DNA of 64,000 bases, taken from the NCBI RefSeq assembly GCF_964204865.1, contig NC_135263.1, positions 18,087,426 through 18,151,425 of the forward strand. The letters are read 5' to 3'. Shown here piece by piece: positions 37,770 through 49,109 of this stretch (position 1 is its first letter; the number at the start of each line of letters is the position of its first letter). The translations under genes and the position numbers were made by a program. This DNA comes from Styela clava (Eukaryota > Chordata > Ascidiacea > Stolidobranchia > Styelidae). Under the pieces are notes generated by a model. The model saw only the letters and a program-made list of their open reading frames with translations. It had not been told where the DNA came from and ran no database searches.

Positions 37770-39500
37770 TTGCAAATATATTTTGATGAAAAGTTTATAA
37801 CATTTTACACCAAAAAGTACGATACCTAGGGAGTTAAGATGAACTCCAGATATAGAGTGTATATAAGAGCGCAGGATTTCGATAACCGTCCAAAACTACA
37901 ATGCAGATTTCAATTAGTGTCACGATTTTAATTATGTTGGGCAATATTAATTTTAAAACCAAATCGAGATAAGATTAGAACTAAAACACCATAACATCAA
38001 CGTTCATACTGTATGATAATACACACACTGTTATTGCTTTTTGTACATTGTAATCCATCTTGCTTTATTTTAAACTTGAGCATTCATTAAACTCCTAAAC
38101 TAAAGTAACCGGTCTGTCGACTTGATGTTGCTATTTCTAATTTTGTATATTATATAAATATACAAAAAAAAATCTTTTGACATATCCCTGATAAATGCGT
38201 GATGTTATCTTGTAGAATGTTTGGGTGTTACACAATATAGCATGGATATATTTTTTTCAAAGCCTAAAAGCTTTTGATTTTATCTGAATCCTCCGAGCAA
38301 TTCACGCACGTCTGTGGTATGTTGTAGAACGTTTGTATATTGCCAAATTTACATAACTAAGATACATTCAATTGATAGGAAGTTTTTTTTATTCATCCAA
38401 AAATCATATCTTGGACTTTTGTTTTTGAATACATGGTCGATTCTGGAAATGAAAGCAAATGATACAAGCAGTTATAAAAGTTTTTCGAACAACATATCGC
38501 CATTAATTTAATAAATTAAAATTCCAAGTAAGAATATATTCTATAATTCACTTATCACGGTATGATAGAACATTATTTCATCTCGCTACCAATTTAGTGA
38601 CCATGTTGTGTCCTTACATAGAATTTACAAAGAAATCGTATCGCCACTTGGTTGTAGGCTATTATTAACTGTTCACGTCCATTTTCATATCTTAATCTGC
38701 TCCTGCGACCATTTGTAGTGATGATAGTTAATCGCAAATATTTGCATTTCTAATGAACTTATCTAATTTTTTTATACGATTAGTACAAAGACCATATACC
38801 GAGAATTATTTGAAAGCTCCCGCGATTCAAGTTGGTGTATAATTTTTGAACTTGGTGAAAGCGAAAAAGCAAAAGTCGATACATGTTTATGCTTGGATAG
38901 TATGGTGATAGCAATTGAAAAAAGTCATTTAAAATTTAGTAACCAGGAATTGAATGTGTCGATTTCTTAGTATTAGCAAGTTTTCTTTAGCTTTTATACC
39001 TGAATAATGAGAGCATGTTTGCACTGTGCCGTATTTTTTAAAAGGGTCTTGAACAACGAATATATCAAGTGGTTACATTTAATATGTGAAAGATTAACAT
39101 ATCTGAAAGCTCCAGCTGCCCAAGAAACCATGTGGAAATATATCAATATAATCAAAATCTTTTAATGCAAAGCATCTTGATTCTGTTTATATGTGTATAA
39201 TTGATAATTTATGAACACGCATCGCGTGGAGAAAGTTTATTCCTTTTTCAATATTTATACATATTTACGCTTGCCGAGATTTGAGTCATTCTATGTATAC
39301 CCAACAATGCGAATATGGTGTACTGTAAAGTACGATGTGGTTTCCCCAAACCACATACATAAAACAAAAATCCAACGTACGTTCGTAAATTTATGTAATC
39401 TCGTTAACCGCAGTCTGCATAATGTACATATATTCTGCCTACGTGATGGTGATTACGACCAATCAACACATGACAAGGTTCGTGTTTGGAAAAAAACGTT
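37770..39500. other. AT-rich intergenic stretch
   Basis: No gene seen. A 146-codon frame starting at 39211 overlaps the D signal-peptide exon in another frame and is judged a chance frame. Confidence 0.45.
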
Positions 39501-39574
39501 AATTCCTGTATATGAGATCGGTGCTGACTGCAAATCAGCATTCTGTCTTTTTTATGGATCAAAAACAACTGAAA

Positions 39575-40561
39575 ATGAAGATGCGTGTGTTCTTGTTACT
39601 TGGATTCCTCGTAGCAAAATCATTTGTAGTTGGTGGAATTCCCGTAGGTAAAAATGGTTATATTTTCTTTACATTCTACATGTATATGTAGACAAATAAA
39701 AAGGATGCAGTAATTTATCACAAAATTTATTAATTGTTTTTATATACAGAAGAATAATCAATTCCTGCATTTTCTCTGAATGGGTGTCGGAGGGGGTGTG
39801 TGAGAAAAACGGTCCTTTTTTAGTACAAAATTTTTTTAGACAAGTGATAGAAAATGCAGATGGTCAGAAATGCACTGAAAATACATTTTTGGTTTCATAC
39901 AAGCGTAAGTTCAATATTCTTATAAGATAATACAAAGTCAATGTCTTTGAGTTTGGTTTTACAACAAATATTGACTTAATATTATTGAGCTTTTCATTAA
40001 TTCATATCCAGAACAACGCATATATATATTTGTAGAGAGAGATAGAGTTTGATTTTTGTAATTTCATTCGTAAGTTTGGTTTTCTTACCAGTCAAGTCAT
40101 TAAAACCTGTACTAAGTTATCGTGACTCAATATTGGTTTCATTCAAATTACTTCGCTAATAAATTAGTATTTTTGCATGCGTTTATTCCATTTTATATCA
40201 GTGATCACTATTTAGGAATGATATACCCATTACAACTTTGAACGGAGTAGAAGAGAGTAACTTCAAATATATAATACCAAAGAAAAGGAAAAAAAAGACG
40301 ATCACGATCGTCCGGTTCCGATACCCGTACTAGGGGAACAACTAGAACCGACACACGGAGCGATTCAGATGGTGATAATCCACATAAACCTGGACATGGC
40401 CCCGGATTCAAATATGGTTTGAATTCAGAATTAGGAGCGGTCGTAGACAAGGTGGTGGGTACCGAAATGGTTATGCTCAAATAAATAGCTATGGAGGTGG
40501 ATACGCCCCTTAGCGTTACGGATATGGTGGTGGTTATGTATATCGTCGCAGATATGCATAG
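39575..40561 (+). pseudogene. Gene D: broken fourth member of the TSR-tail family
   Basis: Exon 1 (39575-39647) is intact: ATG plus a signal peptide (MKMRVFLLLGFLVAKSF), 24 codons plus one base, as in A and B. The TSR-like exon (39750-39904) keeps SCIFSEWVSEGVC and DGQKC and good splice sites. It is one base short for the required phase, so normal splicing hits a stop at once. The tail region (about 40216-40561) has several stops and at least one frameshift. Across frames it retains KKRRSRSSGSD, SDSDGDN and Gly/Tyr-rich GGGYRNGYAQINSYGGGYAP. The simplest reading is recent decay of a paralogue. A polymorphic allele or assembly error is possible. Confidence 0.75.
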
Positions 40562-40691
40562 GTGCATCTGCATTGCTGTTGTTTTCAAATTATCAGATAT
40601 ATTTTATTTCGTATATGCCTATATTGATAAAAATAATATACTAAATACCGGCGTGAAAATACAAATTAGTTTTCATGTTTCGAAATAGAAA

Positions 40692-40850
40692 AATTGGTGT
40701 CACTTCGGTAAGCGATCTCAGCGGTTTTGTGATATAGCAGTGACTTTAGCAATAACCCAACCCTAACCTACAGATGTCTTTATGAGATTGAACGCTTACC
40801 TAAGTGGCACCACAATTGGTTTCACTTCGGTATGCGATTGAGATCACGTT
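40692..40850. mobile_element. MITE-like inverted repeat plus adjoining partial copy
   Basis: AATTGGTGTCACTTCGGTAA (40692) and its inverse TTACCTAAGTGGCACCACAA (40796-40815) bound a 126-bp element. A second left end (AATTGGTTTCACTTCGGTAT) starts at 40815. Confidence 0.6.
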
Positions 40851-40859
40851 AAGCAAGTG

Positions 40860-43690
40860 AGATCATGTACCAAAACAGTTTATTGACACTGAGATCGCAT
40901 ACCGATCGCATACCGCAAAAAATATTCATCATTTCAGAATTGGTGAATTCAAACATGATGACTTTTATCAAGTTTGCCAAGCATTTGGCGTGATTGAGTG
41001 TATTTCCAAATACAAAAACAATACCCAATGAAGCTGAGTTTTATGAGATAGTGTAGCACTTTCCTTTCTTGCTCATTTTCTTCTTTGCTTTTCACACAAA
41101 TTTGTCATGTGCTAATACATTAATTAAGTAATGGCCATTTACTAACAATGGGTGAAAAATAAATAGTTTAGCTGTATAGCAACATCAGTGTCTACACGTT
41201 GATATTCATTCTCTATAAAAAATTTTAATTCAGTTACCTAATCTGTTACTAAAAATGAAGGCGTCAATATAATTGATGTAAAATTATTCCAAGATATCAG
41301 TTTTGACTACAATCAAAAATTTACAAAGGAAATAATCTATGTCGTCCAATCATGTCGTCCAGCGAATGAATGATATCAATTTAACCACAACTGAAAAACT
41401 CAGGGACCTTTTTTTTAACAAACCCTCTAATGTGAAAACAAAATAATACTCCATATGCACAATATTATGTCACGGATCCACGCAATCATATGGAATTAAT
41501 TAGAACACTCCGCTATATTCTGGTCTGGCACACCAAAGGGCACCAAATACGGGGGAAAATTCTACTTAATTCGCGGAAACATATTTAATTGGTAAACTAA
41601 ATAATTTGGCATAACCATGGCAGTTATGTGGCTAACTAATATTGTGTGTTGTTTAATACCCATTAAATACAAGCTTGATTATTATTTTCCGCAAATGCAA
41701 TGTGTTGTCAAACTGCCTACCGTTTAAATAGCCTATACCTATTGGATGACGAAGCGCGTCAGAATCATAAAAGATTTGTCGCTATGAAGCAGCCTAAATC
41801 GAAATAGTCACTCGCTGGGAAATTTCAAAGTTATTATCGTGGACCACTCGTGTAATAAAACTAAGGATACATTTAACAAACTCCGTCACCGCAGTGCCGT
41901 AGGATATAAATATTATAAAATGATATGGACAGATAATCGTCGACCAGAGATAATATATCGTAAATGCGATATTTATGGTTCAAATAAATTTTACTGTACA
42001 AACATAAAGATCAGATAGATCCGACTACACATATTTGATGTTCACTCTTTATTGCATAACGACCCGCACGTCATCATTGAGAATCTATAAACTATATATT
42101 TATATATGGTTTGTAGACTGCACGTCAATGGTTGGAAAAGTTTTGTGGTCAGCTGATCGTTGGTCAAATAACCTTACCAGGTTTGAGATTCAGGTTAAGA
42201 TATTTTGTTTCGTCATGCATGAAACATTGTCAACAAATAATAATAATAAATTAAAATAAATCAAAAACACACAATGTTTCGCAATCGACGAGGAGTCGCG
42301 AAAGACTATTGAGTCATCGTGTCAGCGACACCTATATGCTCGATTACAGCAACATATATAGAAAAAGAATTGGGTTTAACACATACACATTTTAACACAT
42401 TAAAGTCAGTGATTATATTCTGACGTATCGTGGGTCACTTATTTAATACCTGCTCCATGAATGACCACTTGAGTATTTCATGATTTATGAACTGTTTTAT
42501 CATTTAGCAGGTTGTTAGTCAGCATTACTAACGCCTACCTAAGTTATATTAATTCATGATAAAATACTTTGATTTACCTTTCTAGTACGTAGCATTTAAG
42601 TATCTTGGAATTAGAGGATACAGTTACATGCAAAGTGGCGACCTACACCGATTGTTTTCACAGTACTCAGTAATGGATTTCTTTTTCAGGTAGTTGATCA
42701 AATCACGGGTTCGTGCTAATATTGAATATAATTACGTTCAATGGATTTTCCACTGGAACGTTTTTGAATGAAAGTTGTCACACACACAATTATCGAGAAA
42801 TAATTTTTATTCGTATAATAATTCTAGATGGCCATCTCTACAATGCAACCGCTGCATACATACATACAAGTTTTCACCGATGCATGTTTGTAGCGCACCA
42901 ACAATGGTGCCACCTATATCTTATTAACACAACCAACAGTTTTCAAATTGCTTTGAACGACGAAAACCGTACAACAACATTTTTTTCGACCGTTTTTGCA
43001 GAAAATTAATTACAAATATAGTCCGTTGGGAATGACATTATTATCTGAAACAACGTAAGCTAAAACTGCGAGCAAAAGAGGCAACCACAATGGCACTGTC
43101 GTCGCAGTCTTTAAACTTTTATGAACTGATTAGAGTCGAATACACGGAAGAATGAAAATGAACGGTGGCTTTGTGACATCACATAGTATAATCGCCGGAC
43201 AAAAAAATGCAGTGTGCCATGAGAACTCTCCATTGTTCTCCACAGTTCAAGAGTTCTAAACTAAGAAAGGAATCATTGGTGAGTTGGTTATCCGGAAACA
43301 TGACGCGGGCTGTAAACGCGACCAAGCAAATGCCACTAAGAGTGCAATCGCATTCTATTTGTATCTGGCACTTCTTTCTGTATTTACCATAATCACTGTT
43401 TTATCTTATATATATATAGCTTATTAATTGTTCCGCGAGCGGCTATAGAAACACTCATGCATGAGAGAAAATAATAATTGCCCCTTAAGAGTTTAAGTAA
43501 GGGTGATATTTTGCTTCTCTGAACTGCGTGGATGCTTTGAATTATATTCAATCGCACTGTGCGTTCTCCTCTTTTGCCTCTTTCTTCATAAAGACGCGAC
43601 AACCGGTTAAATCTATTATCTTGATGATCTATATATCACGTAACCGTCACGAAATTCGGCATTTAAACTAAAGTCTATGTAAAGTAATAT
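40860..43690. other. AT-rich intergenic stretch upstream of the lectin gene
   Basis: No gene or known repeat recognised. Frames up to 98 codons (42713-43009) lack any motif. Confidence 0.45.
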
Positions 43691-43704
43691 AGTGGTTAGC
43701 CGCT

Positions 43705-44406
43705 ATGCATATCTTAGTAATCTTAGTCCTAATTGTTTCACAATCTGCCTTATTTCCCTGTCTCCAATGCGGTGTTAATTATAAAAAATCGACATCGCGA
43801 TTAAATCTCACTCTTAGCATAAATTTCTCGCCGGCGTTTCTCCACAACAAAACAACTGTCGAACCGGAGCCTTTTGCACCTGTACAAGCAACCAAGCCTA
43901 CATACAAGCTTTCTTTATGTCCAAGATGTATTCAGCAACCTTGCATATTCGACATGAAAATCGTGGAAGATTACAAAAAACAAATAGCGGATATCGAAAG
44001 ACGTCTAAGTCATCTTGAAGCCGGAGGAATAGTGTTTGGTGATTGTTGGTACTGGCTCAGCAGCTATACAATGAATTGGGATGCTGCAAAGGGGGAATGT
44101 GAAAGCAAAGGAGCAAGACTTGCAACGGTTGGAGTTCGGGATAACAACATACGGTATCACCTCGAAGGTATCATAAAAGATCGTGGTGGTGGATTTTATT
44201 GGATTGGTCTGAGTGATAGATGGAATGAAGGTACCTGGAAATGGTCTGACGGAATTTTTTCTACCGGATCGAATACACCATGGAGAAAAGGAGAGCCGAA
44301 CAACCACGGAGTAAAAGGAGAAGATTGTGGAGCATTGGAAACTGGGCTCATCGATCATTCCTGTGGAACGATGTTCCGGGCAATTTGCGAGAAAGATATT
44401 GTGTAA
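43705..44406 (+). CDS. Secreted C-type lectin (single coding exon)
   Basis: 233 aa, uninterrupted. Residues 1-23 are a signal peptide (MHILVILVLIVSQSALFPCL). Residues 24-85 are a Ser/Thr/Pro-containing stalk with N-glycosylation sequons (NLT, NKT) and a Cys cluster (CPRCIQQPC). 82-106 can form a short coiled coil (DYKKQIADIERRLSHLEAGG), suggesting oligomers. 107-233 is a C-type lectin domain: FGDCWYWLSS, WDAAKGECESKGARLATV, FYWIGLSD, WKWSDG, GEPNN, EDCGAL, CGTMFRAICEK. The EPN tripeptide predicts mannose-type sugar binding in this family. The usual WND is replaced by LIDHSC, so calcium-site strength is uncertain. The CTLD is not interrupted by introns. ATTAAA at 44512 may end the transcript. 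Confidence 0.9.
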   Translation: MHILVILVLIVSQSALFPCLQCGVNYKKSTSRLNLTLSINFSPAFLHNKTTVEPEPFAPVQATKPTYKLSLCPRCIQQPCIFDMKIVEDYKKQIADIERRLSHLEAGGIVFGDCWYWLSSYTMNWDAAKGECESKGARLATVGVRDNNIRYHLEGIIKDRGGGFYWIGLSDRWNEGTWKWSDGIFSTGSNTPWRKGEPNNHGVKGEDCGALETGLIDHSCGTMFRAICEKDIV

Positions 44407-44529
44407 TTTAAATTGGCTATTTGCAATTGGCGATAAACTTCGCACGACGTTTTGTATATGCGAATTGCTGTATTTGATGTAATTTTTTTTAATTTCTTTT
44501 TAATTGTGTTTATTAAATGTGTCAGTAAA

Positions 44530-45065
44530 TTATCCAAAGATTTGACGACAGAGTAGCTATTCACATTTAACCAATTTATATTATATTGGTGTTTATATAA
44601 TCACTACATGATATCATCTCTATTATTGTTTGTAATATGCATGATATAAAATTATACCCAATTGGATAATTGGTATCAAATATATTTATAAATTTGTAAG
44701 GTCCACCAACCGGACCTACGCTTGTCTGCCTATTTGTTTCCCGTTATTGAATACGCTGCCCGATGACCGGGGTGATCTGGAAATAACTACTCGTGTTCTT
44801 ATGTCACAGTTAGCTTAGCGGTCATAGCAGGAGTAAATGTTCTGTGGCAAAAGCTCGTGTCTGTGTAGACCCTCAGGCATGCGAGTTACGTAGGATTTAC
44901 TGTTGGAAAAGACACGTATTTTGTGGCTTGTGCGATGGCAATAAAAAGCTCATATTGTAGTAAAAGTCCTTGTAATTTGTTTCCTCACTGATCATGCAAA
45001 TAAAATTAAGAATTAACCTTTGGGAGTAAAATATTCCATTGCCTTAGAACTCCACTTGTTTTGTC
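44530..45065. other. Intergenic; possible SINE-like block
   Basis: 44700-44960 is GC-richer than its surroundings and contains AGTTAGCTTAGCGGTCATAG, vaguely like a pol III A box, and ends GATGGCAATAAAAAGCTC. No B box was confirmed. Confidence 0.3.
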
Positions 45066-45073
45066 TTCTAAGT

Positions 45074-46580
45074 CATAGGTTTTTAAAGTGCTCCGTACGG
45101 AGCCCCAGGGCTCCGCGAGAGAAACCCAGGGGCTCCGCGAGTTATTCAATTACTCTTCAAATTACTGACTAATTTTGTAACTGTTCAGAGAAGCAATAAC
45201 AGCTTTGATAAAATCTGACAACAATATAACCTCGAAATATGGCAAAGAGGCGGAATTAAAAAATGACATTGTTTATAATCAGGAGCGCGGCCAGGATTCT
45301 TAAGAGGGAGGTGGTTCAAAATTGGAATCGGAAATTTCCGCGCAACATTCTTTGCGATTAAAAAAGGGATAACGAGATTTCTGTTGCGTAAAATATTCAA
45401 TCCATGACCGATGCGAGCATTTAACGTGTCTCGTCGTTATAATGTAATTGTGCTCATCGTTACTCACTGTGATTCGAGATTACTATTAGGATTACTAAAA
45501 TGGAAGAATACTATTCTAAAACAACATAAAATATGTGATAAACTACCAACTATAAATAAATTGGAGTCGTATTTTTGCGATCTTGGGATTTGTCAAACTT
45601 GATTTGTTCTTTCGCACTTAAGATTATTATAAAGCAAGATATCGCCGTTTAAAAAATTACAATGTTTGGGCAAAATACAAACAATTAAAATTTATTATGT
45701 TGCATTCGGCTCCGTCGGTAGTTTCAGAATAAAAAAGTTACATCGCGGATCGCGCGCACAGTTGATTGCGTGCGGCTCCGTCGGTAGTTTCAGAGGTACA
45801 TCGCGCGCACAATTGACTCAGTCGCAGTCGATTTCGCAGTTACTACAAAGAAAACCTAAAATAACACCAAATTTTGTGATTTACAATGTCTAAAAAAGCG
45901 TTTTCAATCTGAGGTGAGTCTGCTGAAACCAAACGTGTGATCTCCCATTTTTAAGTTTTAGTTTTAATATTTTAGAATGCCGCTTTTCAATCAAGAATTT
46001 TGAGTTGCGGATTTACCTCTTCATTAATTATTATTTTTAGCATTTCGTCGCCAATGACTATAATATGGTAACATGTTTTTCACATTGAACTCATAATTCC
46101 CCACGAGAACAAAAAAGCAATTAACGTCGTCATTGTGTAACAATACATGTATATGCCGAGGGAAATTTTTGGTTTAGGGAGAATAAACACCGGCGTAAAG
46201 AGGTTTGAAGGTTCAAAAACACGCCATGCTGACGAAAAAATTCGGCGATTGTAACAAAATGCAATGGCGCACGTTATTAGCGCCTTTCAAGTCTTCTAAA
46301 AATGTCAAAAGGGAAAAGATTAGACCCGTAATTTATTATTATGTTTGTCAAGTGTCAGATTTACAGCTTTAGTATATATGATTTATGTATGAAATTTAGA
46401 TTTATTTATGACTTGTATTAACCCTATTAAAAAGGTTCAGCATTAAAATTAGGTATAGTACTTTTAACTTGCTCAGGAATATTATTCTGAAAGTAACAAT
46501 TTTAACATTCATTTTGGGGTCCGTGAATAATAGTCAACCTTTTCAAGGGCTCCGCAACACCAAAAGTTCGAGAACCCATG
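45074..46580. mobile_element. hAT-type element, 1.5 kb
   Basis: Target duplication TTCTAAGT (45066-45073) versus TTCTAAGC (46581-46588), 7 of 8 matching. Ends: CATAGGTTTTTAAAGTGCTC on the left; the inverse of the right reads CATGGGTTCTCGAACTTTTG. GGCTCCGC motifs occur near both ends. It contains two tandem copies of about 67 bp (GGCTCCGTCGGTAGTTTCAG, 45708-45820). No intact transposase. Confidence 0.75.
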
Positions 46581-46599
46581 TTCTAAGCAACTTTGCGCT

Positions 46600-47400
46600 A
46601 AAATATTTCTAAATACCTTAACCAAATCTACATATTCATCATGAACTTGACATCAGTTGTATGGTCGAATTAATCCAATGCAGATATATTGAAAGATACA
46701 CTTACATCTTAATACAATTTATACAGTCGAAATCCAAATCAAATATTGCATATTTTTGGCTTTATAACTGAAGCCCGGTACCAACCCTGTCGAAGTAGGA
46801 AAATCCACATTATCGATTACTGAACCTCTAAAGTCTAAATGGTATAATGTTGTTGGCGCAAGTAAGATTTATGAACTTTCCAACATTCTTTCTTTCATTA
46901 GCCCATACGGCCATCTGAGAACTGCAATTAATTTTTGAGTCCATTTCAAACATTAAAATATTTCCACGGTTTTATTTTGTTTTTTATGTTTTTCACTTTC
47001 TTTTCTCTTCTTCGGAAATTTGAATTTCGAATGTTTGTGAATTTATTTCAAAATGCCCAGTTGAGTAAAGTAAATTTATGAGAATGCTTCAAAAACTATT
47101 AACAGAATATTAGAGTTTGAGTTTGTTTGAATGAAGAGCAGAATATATTCCCCTAGTATATATGTGCTTCTGCTAATGGTAGACTCCATGATATATTAAT
47201 TATTAATGTTCCCTGCGCATGTCCTCGCTCTTATTTAGCTATTTTATTGGTGTTAGAAAATAAGTGCTATTTTTCCGTCAATAAAAAAAATGTCGATTGA
47301 CCAAATGATGTTAAAATTTTAATATAGAAAGAAAAGACAACTTATAATAATGTAATATTATCGAATAACAATACATTTTAATGAAGTCTTTCAGCGTGGC
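46600..47400. other. Intergenic region 3' of gene C
   Basis: AT-rich, no gene seen. Possible minus-strand ATTAAA signal for gene C at 47377-47382, 30 bp after its stop. Confidence 0.4.
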
Positions 47401-47411
47401 CAAACAATTCT

Positions 47412-49026
47412 CTAATATTGCAGTACGTGATCTTTATGGTACGAATCTTTGGTTGCGGGGCTTCCTTTTCTGCCACCATCGCTATCGGAATCGCTTCCTT
47501 TTCCACCTTTTCGGCCATGATCGGAATCGCTTCCTCTTCCTCCTTTTCCTCCGTGATCGCTATCGGAATCGCTTCCTTTTCCTCCTTTTCTCCCATGATC
47601 GCTATCGGAATCGCTTCCTTTTCCTCCTTTTCTCCCGTGATCGCTATCGGAGTCGCTTCCTTTTCCTCCCTTTCTCCCATGATCGCTATCGGAATCGCTT
47701 CCTTTTCCTCCCTTTCTCCCATGATCGCTATCGGAATCGCTTCCTTTTCCGCCCTTTCTTCCATGATCGCTATCGGAGTCGCTTCCTTTTCCGCCCTTTC
47801 TTCCATGATCGCTATCGGAATCGCTTCCTTTTCCACCTTTTCTGCCATGATCGCTATCGGAGTCGCTTCCTTTTCCACCTTTTCTGCCATGATCGCTATC
47901 GGAGTCGCTTCCTTTTCCTCCCTTTCTCCCATGATCGCTATCGGAATCGCTTCCTTTTCCTCCCTTTCTTCCATGATCGCTATCGGAGTCGCTTCCTTTT
48001 CCGCCCTTTCTTCCATGATCGCTATCGGAATCGCTTCCTTTTCCACCTTTTCTGCCATCATCGCTGTCGGAATCGCTTCCTTTTCCTCCTTTTCTTCCAT
48101 CATCGCTATCAGAATCGCTTCCTTTTCCTCCCTTTCTGTCATTATCGCTATCGGAATCGCTTCCTTTCCCGCCATTGTCGCTGTCGGAATCGCTTCCTTT
48201 TCCTCCATGAGTTGAGCATGATGAACTGCTGCTTCCACCCTTTCTTCTCTTTTTCTTTTTTTTACAGCATTTTGGATTTACTTTTATAGGTTCGAAGCCA
48301 AGAAGAAGCTTGTTTGGGAAGTATATCTTCTCATCTTCTTTATAACTATCGCCATCTCGAGCTTCCTCGTCACATGGATGACAACCTAAAGTGATTAAAA
48401 AAAGTATATTGTTATGATTTGAGTTTAATAAATTTTGATCTATTACATTTTGATGTTGATTTGGATGTTACTTTTATGAAAGTTTTACACTGGTCCTTGA
48501 AAAGTAGATTTTAGTATTGCAGAAGAAGTTCAATGATAAACTTACGTCCATAAAAATATGGCTTTGGGCAATGTTCACCATCCTGTTCTGCTTTTCTGAT
48601 CACCTTGATGTAATATTTTCGAAGATACCCCTTCTTGTACAAGTTACATGGTGTTGCAGGCTCGTATGTTGACACGCAATCGACTGGTGGTGGTGGCGGT
48701 GGAGGTGGGGGCCGATCTGAAAAAAGTTAAAGAGTGATGTGAAATTTTAGAGACTTAGATCCATTGGCGAAAATTCGACATTATTTTTTATTGGGAAATA
48801 TAAAGTCTACAAATATCGACTCCCAAAGTATATAAACCAAAAAATTTACTCCTATTCAACAATTGGATTTTGGTAAAAGTGAAATTTGAATAGCGGCATA
48901 CTATTGTACTGGCATATAGTATTAAATTGAAAAGAATATAAATTGGTTTAACATAAACTTACAATATGTCCCAACTGAAACCGCAGCAAGTGCAGACACG
49001 AACGAAAGTATGACAAAAGTCTTCAT
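47412..49026 (-). CDS. Gene C: secreted TSR-like protein with 18-fold Ser-Asp/Gly-Lys repeat tail (3 exons)
   Basis: Exons 49026-48963, 48716-48546 and 48385-47412 join in phase (1209 nt, 402 aa). Exon 1: signal peptide MKTFVILSFVSALAAVSVG. Exon 2: nine prolines, then the TSR-like domain (VDCVSTYEPATPC, later GEHC; conserved Trp lost). Exon 3 opens RCHPCDEEARD, its first Cys completing the domain. It continues with an acidic and then hydrophobic segment (YFPNKLLLGFEPI), CCKKKKKRRKGG, and 18 copies of a mostly 14-residue unit GSDSDSDHGRKGGK, ending in HKDHVLQY. The true frame has no internal Met and its antisense and shifted frames are also open, so it is easily missed. SDSD runs are classic acidophilic-kinase targets, so phosphorylation is likely but unproven. 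Confidence 0.88.
47450..48210 (-). repeat. Coding minisatellite, 42-bp unit, 18 Ser-Asp motifs
   Basis: On the minus strand units read GGAAGCGATTCCGATAGCGA then CAT/GGT/GAT-GG and AGAAAGGGCGGAAAA. Eighteen GGAAGCGA starts were counted. Most units are 42 bp. All lengths are multiples of three, and all three minus-strand frames stay largely open. Confidence 0.9.
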
Positions 49027-49090
49027 AGTTCCTCAAGTCGCTTACTCGTCAACCAGAATGAACTAAATCATTTTTACATAAAAGTTGTCT

Positions 49091-49098
49091 GTTTTATA
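49091..49098 (-). promoter_or_regulatory. TATA box of gene C
   Basis: TATAAAAC on the minus strand, 72 bp before the start codon, the same distance as in gene A. Confidence 0.65.
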
Positions 49099-49109
49099 CA
49101 CAAGTTCAC

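Noticed and set aside
39211-39651. Plus-strand frame of 146 codons
   Set aside because: No domain or signal peptide, and it overlaps the D signal-peptide exon in another frame, which has better support.
47378-48289. Long open frames on both strands over the 42-bp repeats (for example 286, 302 and 265 codons)
   Set aside because: They arise because the repeat unit is stop-free in several frames. Only the frame spliced from the gene C TSR exon has a signal peptide and domain context.
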